Of a stretch of DNA of 13,869 nt, positions 13,764 to 13,869 are shown one piece after another. The stretch spans positions 1 to 13,869 of the forward strand of contig JADFGI010000035.1 of NCBI GenBank assembly GCA_022567815.1. Direction: 5' to 3'. Under the pieces are notes generated by a model. It had not been told where the DNA came from. It ran no database searches and saw nothing but the letters and a program-made list of their open reading frames with translations. The stretch comes from Nitrospinota bacterium. GTDB taxonomy: Bacteria; Nitrospinota; Nitrospinia; Nitrospinales; VA-1. Position 1 is the stretch's first letter, and each line of letters opens with the position of its first letter. Both the position numbers and the translations under genes were made by a program.

Positions 13764-13869
13764 CCCCTTACAGGGGAGGAAAAGCCTGCCACGCCCCTTA
13801 GGGGGAGGAAAGCCTGCTACGCAGGAGGGCTGACGTTCGCTACGCTCACGAGCCCTTAGAAGCTATTAA
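13763..13869. repeat. GC-rich hairpin repeat, copy B (partly duplicated, reaches window edge)
   Basis: A short partial unit (13763-13789: GCCCCTTACAGGGGAGG through GCCTGC) is followed at 13793 by a fuller unit starting GCCCCTTAGGGGGAGG. The fuller unit carries the same CCTGC-TAC-GCAGG hairpin, the GACGTTCGCTACGCT block and the CACGAGCCCTTAGAAGCT end, finishing TATTAA at 13869. It matches copy A closely apart from the 40-base gap and small changes. Confidence 0.75.

Larger units (their letters stand above)
13439..13869. other. Upstream region of fis: leader, promoter and repeats
   Basis: This 431-base stretch to the right edge has no gene. It holds the fis leader, the promoter at 13528-13556, and from 13606 a block of hairpin-forming repeats interrupted by a 15-bp palindrome at 13749-13763. 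Confidence 0.65.

Noticed and set aside
13606..13869. CRISPR array
   Set aside because: The repeats are few, unequal in length, rich in internal hairpins and not separated by uniform spacers; no cas gene is present.

Overview
The window is a chromosomal segment dominated by cell-envelope genes from a diderm (Gram-negative type) rod-shaped bacterium. The mreB-mreC-mreD-mrdA order, a membrane-anchored periplasmic parvulin of the PpiD type and a true Fis protein support this. Several genes have an archaeal flavour or belong to phylogenetically scattered families: a ThiD-ThiN fusion, a nucleotidyltransferase with an ST0452-like left-handed beta-helix, and a divergent GlmS. This would fit a deep lineage such as Nitrospinota or a deltaproteobacterial-type group, but I cannot prove the taxon from the window. 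I see no rRNA gene, intact tRNA, CRISPR array or transposase.

Layout, left to right. Positions 1-416 (minus) hold the first 138 codons of an organophosphate:phosphate antiporter-type MFS transporter that runs off the left edge. Positions 417-963 are non-coding, with hairpins and repeat debris. Positions 964-5234 (minus) are a tight elongasome operon: mreB (TTG start), mreC (GTG start), mreD and mrdA (PBP2). It has a good sigma70-type promoter upstream of mreB, and rodA does not follow. Positions 5235-5618 are a divergent intergenic region with a 26-bp near-perfect palindrome. Positions 5619-7550 (plus) are ppiD. Positions 7551-7853 are a composite of degenerate interspersed repeats. Positions 7854-9200 (minus) are the thiD-thiN fusion. 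Positions 9347-13438 (minus) form one apparent operon read in the order fis, short glmU (uridylyltransferase domain only), a nucleotidyltransferase/beta-helix protein, and glmS, from a near-consensus promoter at 13528-13556. Positions 13606-13869 are GC-rich hairpin-forming repeats cut off by the right edge.

How the genes fit together. GlmS makes glucosamine-6-phosphate and GlmU-N makes UDP-GlcNAc, the precursor of peptidoglycan and LPS. MreBCD and PBP2 organise and carry out lateral wall synthesis, and PpiD helps fold exported proteins. GlmM is absent from the window. The acetyltransferase step is unclear, because the only candidate, the beta-helix protein, has substitutions at both of its expected active sites. 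That protein, paired with a stand-alone GlmU domain and governed with fis, is the most unusual thing here. Otherwise the window is largely ordinary housekeeping sequence; I do not see a new defence or mobile system.
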